From positions 817,531-881,530 of the forward strand of contig JANPWX010019792.1 of the NCBI GenBank assembly GCA_024734555.1: a stretch of DNA of 64,000 nucleotides, given 5' to 3'. A program made the translations under genes and the position numbers. Source of the stretch: Trochalopteron elliotii. Lineage: Eukaryota; Chordata; Aves; Passeriformes; Leiothrichidae. Below, one piece after another: positions 63,501 to 64,000 of this stretch. Below the pieces are notes generated by a model that was not told the origin of the DNA, ran no database searches, and worked only from the letters and a program-made list of their open reading frames with translations. Each line of letters opens with the position of its first letter. The stretch's first letter is position 1.

Positions 63501-64000
63501 CAGAAGTTCCAATAGCAAAAGTCAAAACTCCAGGCTGCCATTAGGCAGATACATCCAGAAGTCAAGTATTCTCTGAAACATCTGCACTCAGCTGTAGCAT
63601 TTTGGAGCGGCAAAGGGACACCACAGTCATTAAAAATGTAAACAAAACATCCACCTGCCTGAACAAGGACTCAATAATCCAATGTATGTTCCTCCTTTTC
63701 ATTCCATTTATGACTGAGATGTCCCTCATTTTAGCTAGGATAAAAGCCATGGAGTTATTTAAATTAACATTTTGTGTGGTTTTGTTTGTTTTTTTTTCTT
63801 TTTTAATGAGGAAGGACAAGCTATAAACTTGTGCCACACCCAAAGTAGCTCTAATCTCATTGCCCTTTTCCCGTTACATTAGTAGCTCCCAGCACTACTT
63901 CTCTTCATCTTTGCTTTACCCAGAGTGAAGCAGGAGCAGCAAGACCACATCTTCACAACTGCATGAGCACAACCGGGCAAGAGGCCAAATGGACAAACAC

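Larger units (their letters stand above)
57961..64000. other. Non-coding sequence with a CpG-enriched patch
   Basis: No gene is supported in the final 6 kb. CpG dinucleotides, rare elsewhere, cluster between about 58330 and 58950. Beyond 59 kb the sequence is unique-looking, with one 41-base tandem duplication near 60.45 kb and a short hairpin near 61.95 kb (CTGCACCT against AGGTGCAG). Open frames are 105 codons or fewer. Confidence 0.55.

Overview
The window looks like non-coding nuclear DNA from a bird, probably a songbird. The clearest clues are its repeats. There are two recent-looking CR1 LINE fragments carrying the conserved CR1 tail motif (VVRHWNRLPR or a close variant), an older CR1-like fragment, and endogenous-retrovirus LTRs that resemble avian families. 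The sequence is A+T-rich and CpG-poor, full of stop codons in every frame, and carries short A/T runs and simple repeats. There is no sign of operons, ribosome binding sites, CRISPR arrays or any other prokaryotic structure. The assignment to songbirds rests on family resemblance recalled from knowledge, not on a search.

Layout. 1-12 kb: unique-looking sequence with one splice-flanked 117-base exon candidate on the minus strand (3440-3556), which contains an ATG in good context. 12.1-13.0 kb: the longest open frame of the window (304 codons, plus strand), with no recognised homology. 13-24.9 kb: A+T-rich sequence with scattered hairpins and simple repeats but no recognised transposon. 24.9-49.4 kb: a repeat-rich block. 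It holds a minus-strand LTR (24885-25316), a CR1 3' end (about 27815-28045), an ancient CR1-like fragment (about 28435-28506), two near-identical LTR-like copies (30301-30812 and 36425-36921), a large inverted repeat (43961-44540 against 47122-47757) and two solo LTRs (46527-47054 and 48833-49394). 49.4-57.3 kb: mostly unique, with a purine microsatellite. 57289-57960: a 5'-truncated CR1 on the minus strand. 58.3-58.95 kb: a local cluster of CpGs around an (AC)15 microsatellite, the best candidate for a regulatory region. 59-64 kb: unique sequence with one 41-base tandem duplication.

How it fits together. No complete protein-coding gene can be supported. If the exon at 3.5 kb is real, the window could be mostly the first intron and upstream region of a minus-strand gene, with the CpG cluster near 58.5 kb as a possible promoter; that link is inference only. 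The retroviral traces are LTRs without recognisable gag, pol or env, so they are best read as solo LTRs left by recombination. I found no convincing undescribed system. The items most worth checking are the 304-codon frame, the inverted duplication and its solo LTR, the direct repeats flanking one LTR copy, and the start-codon exon.
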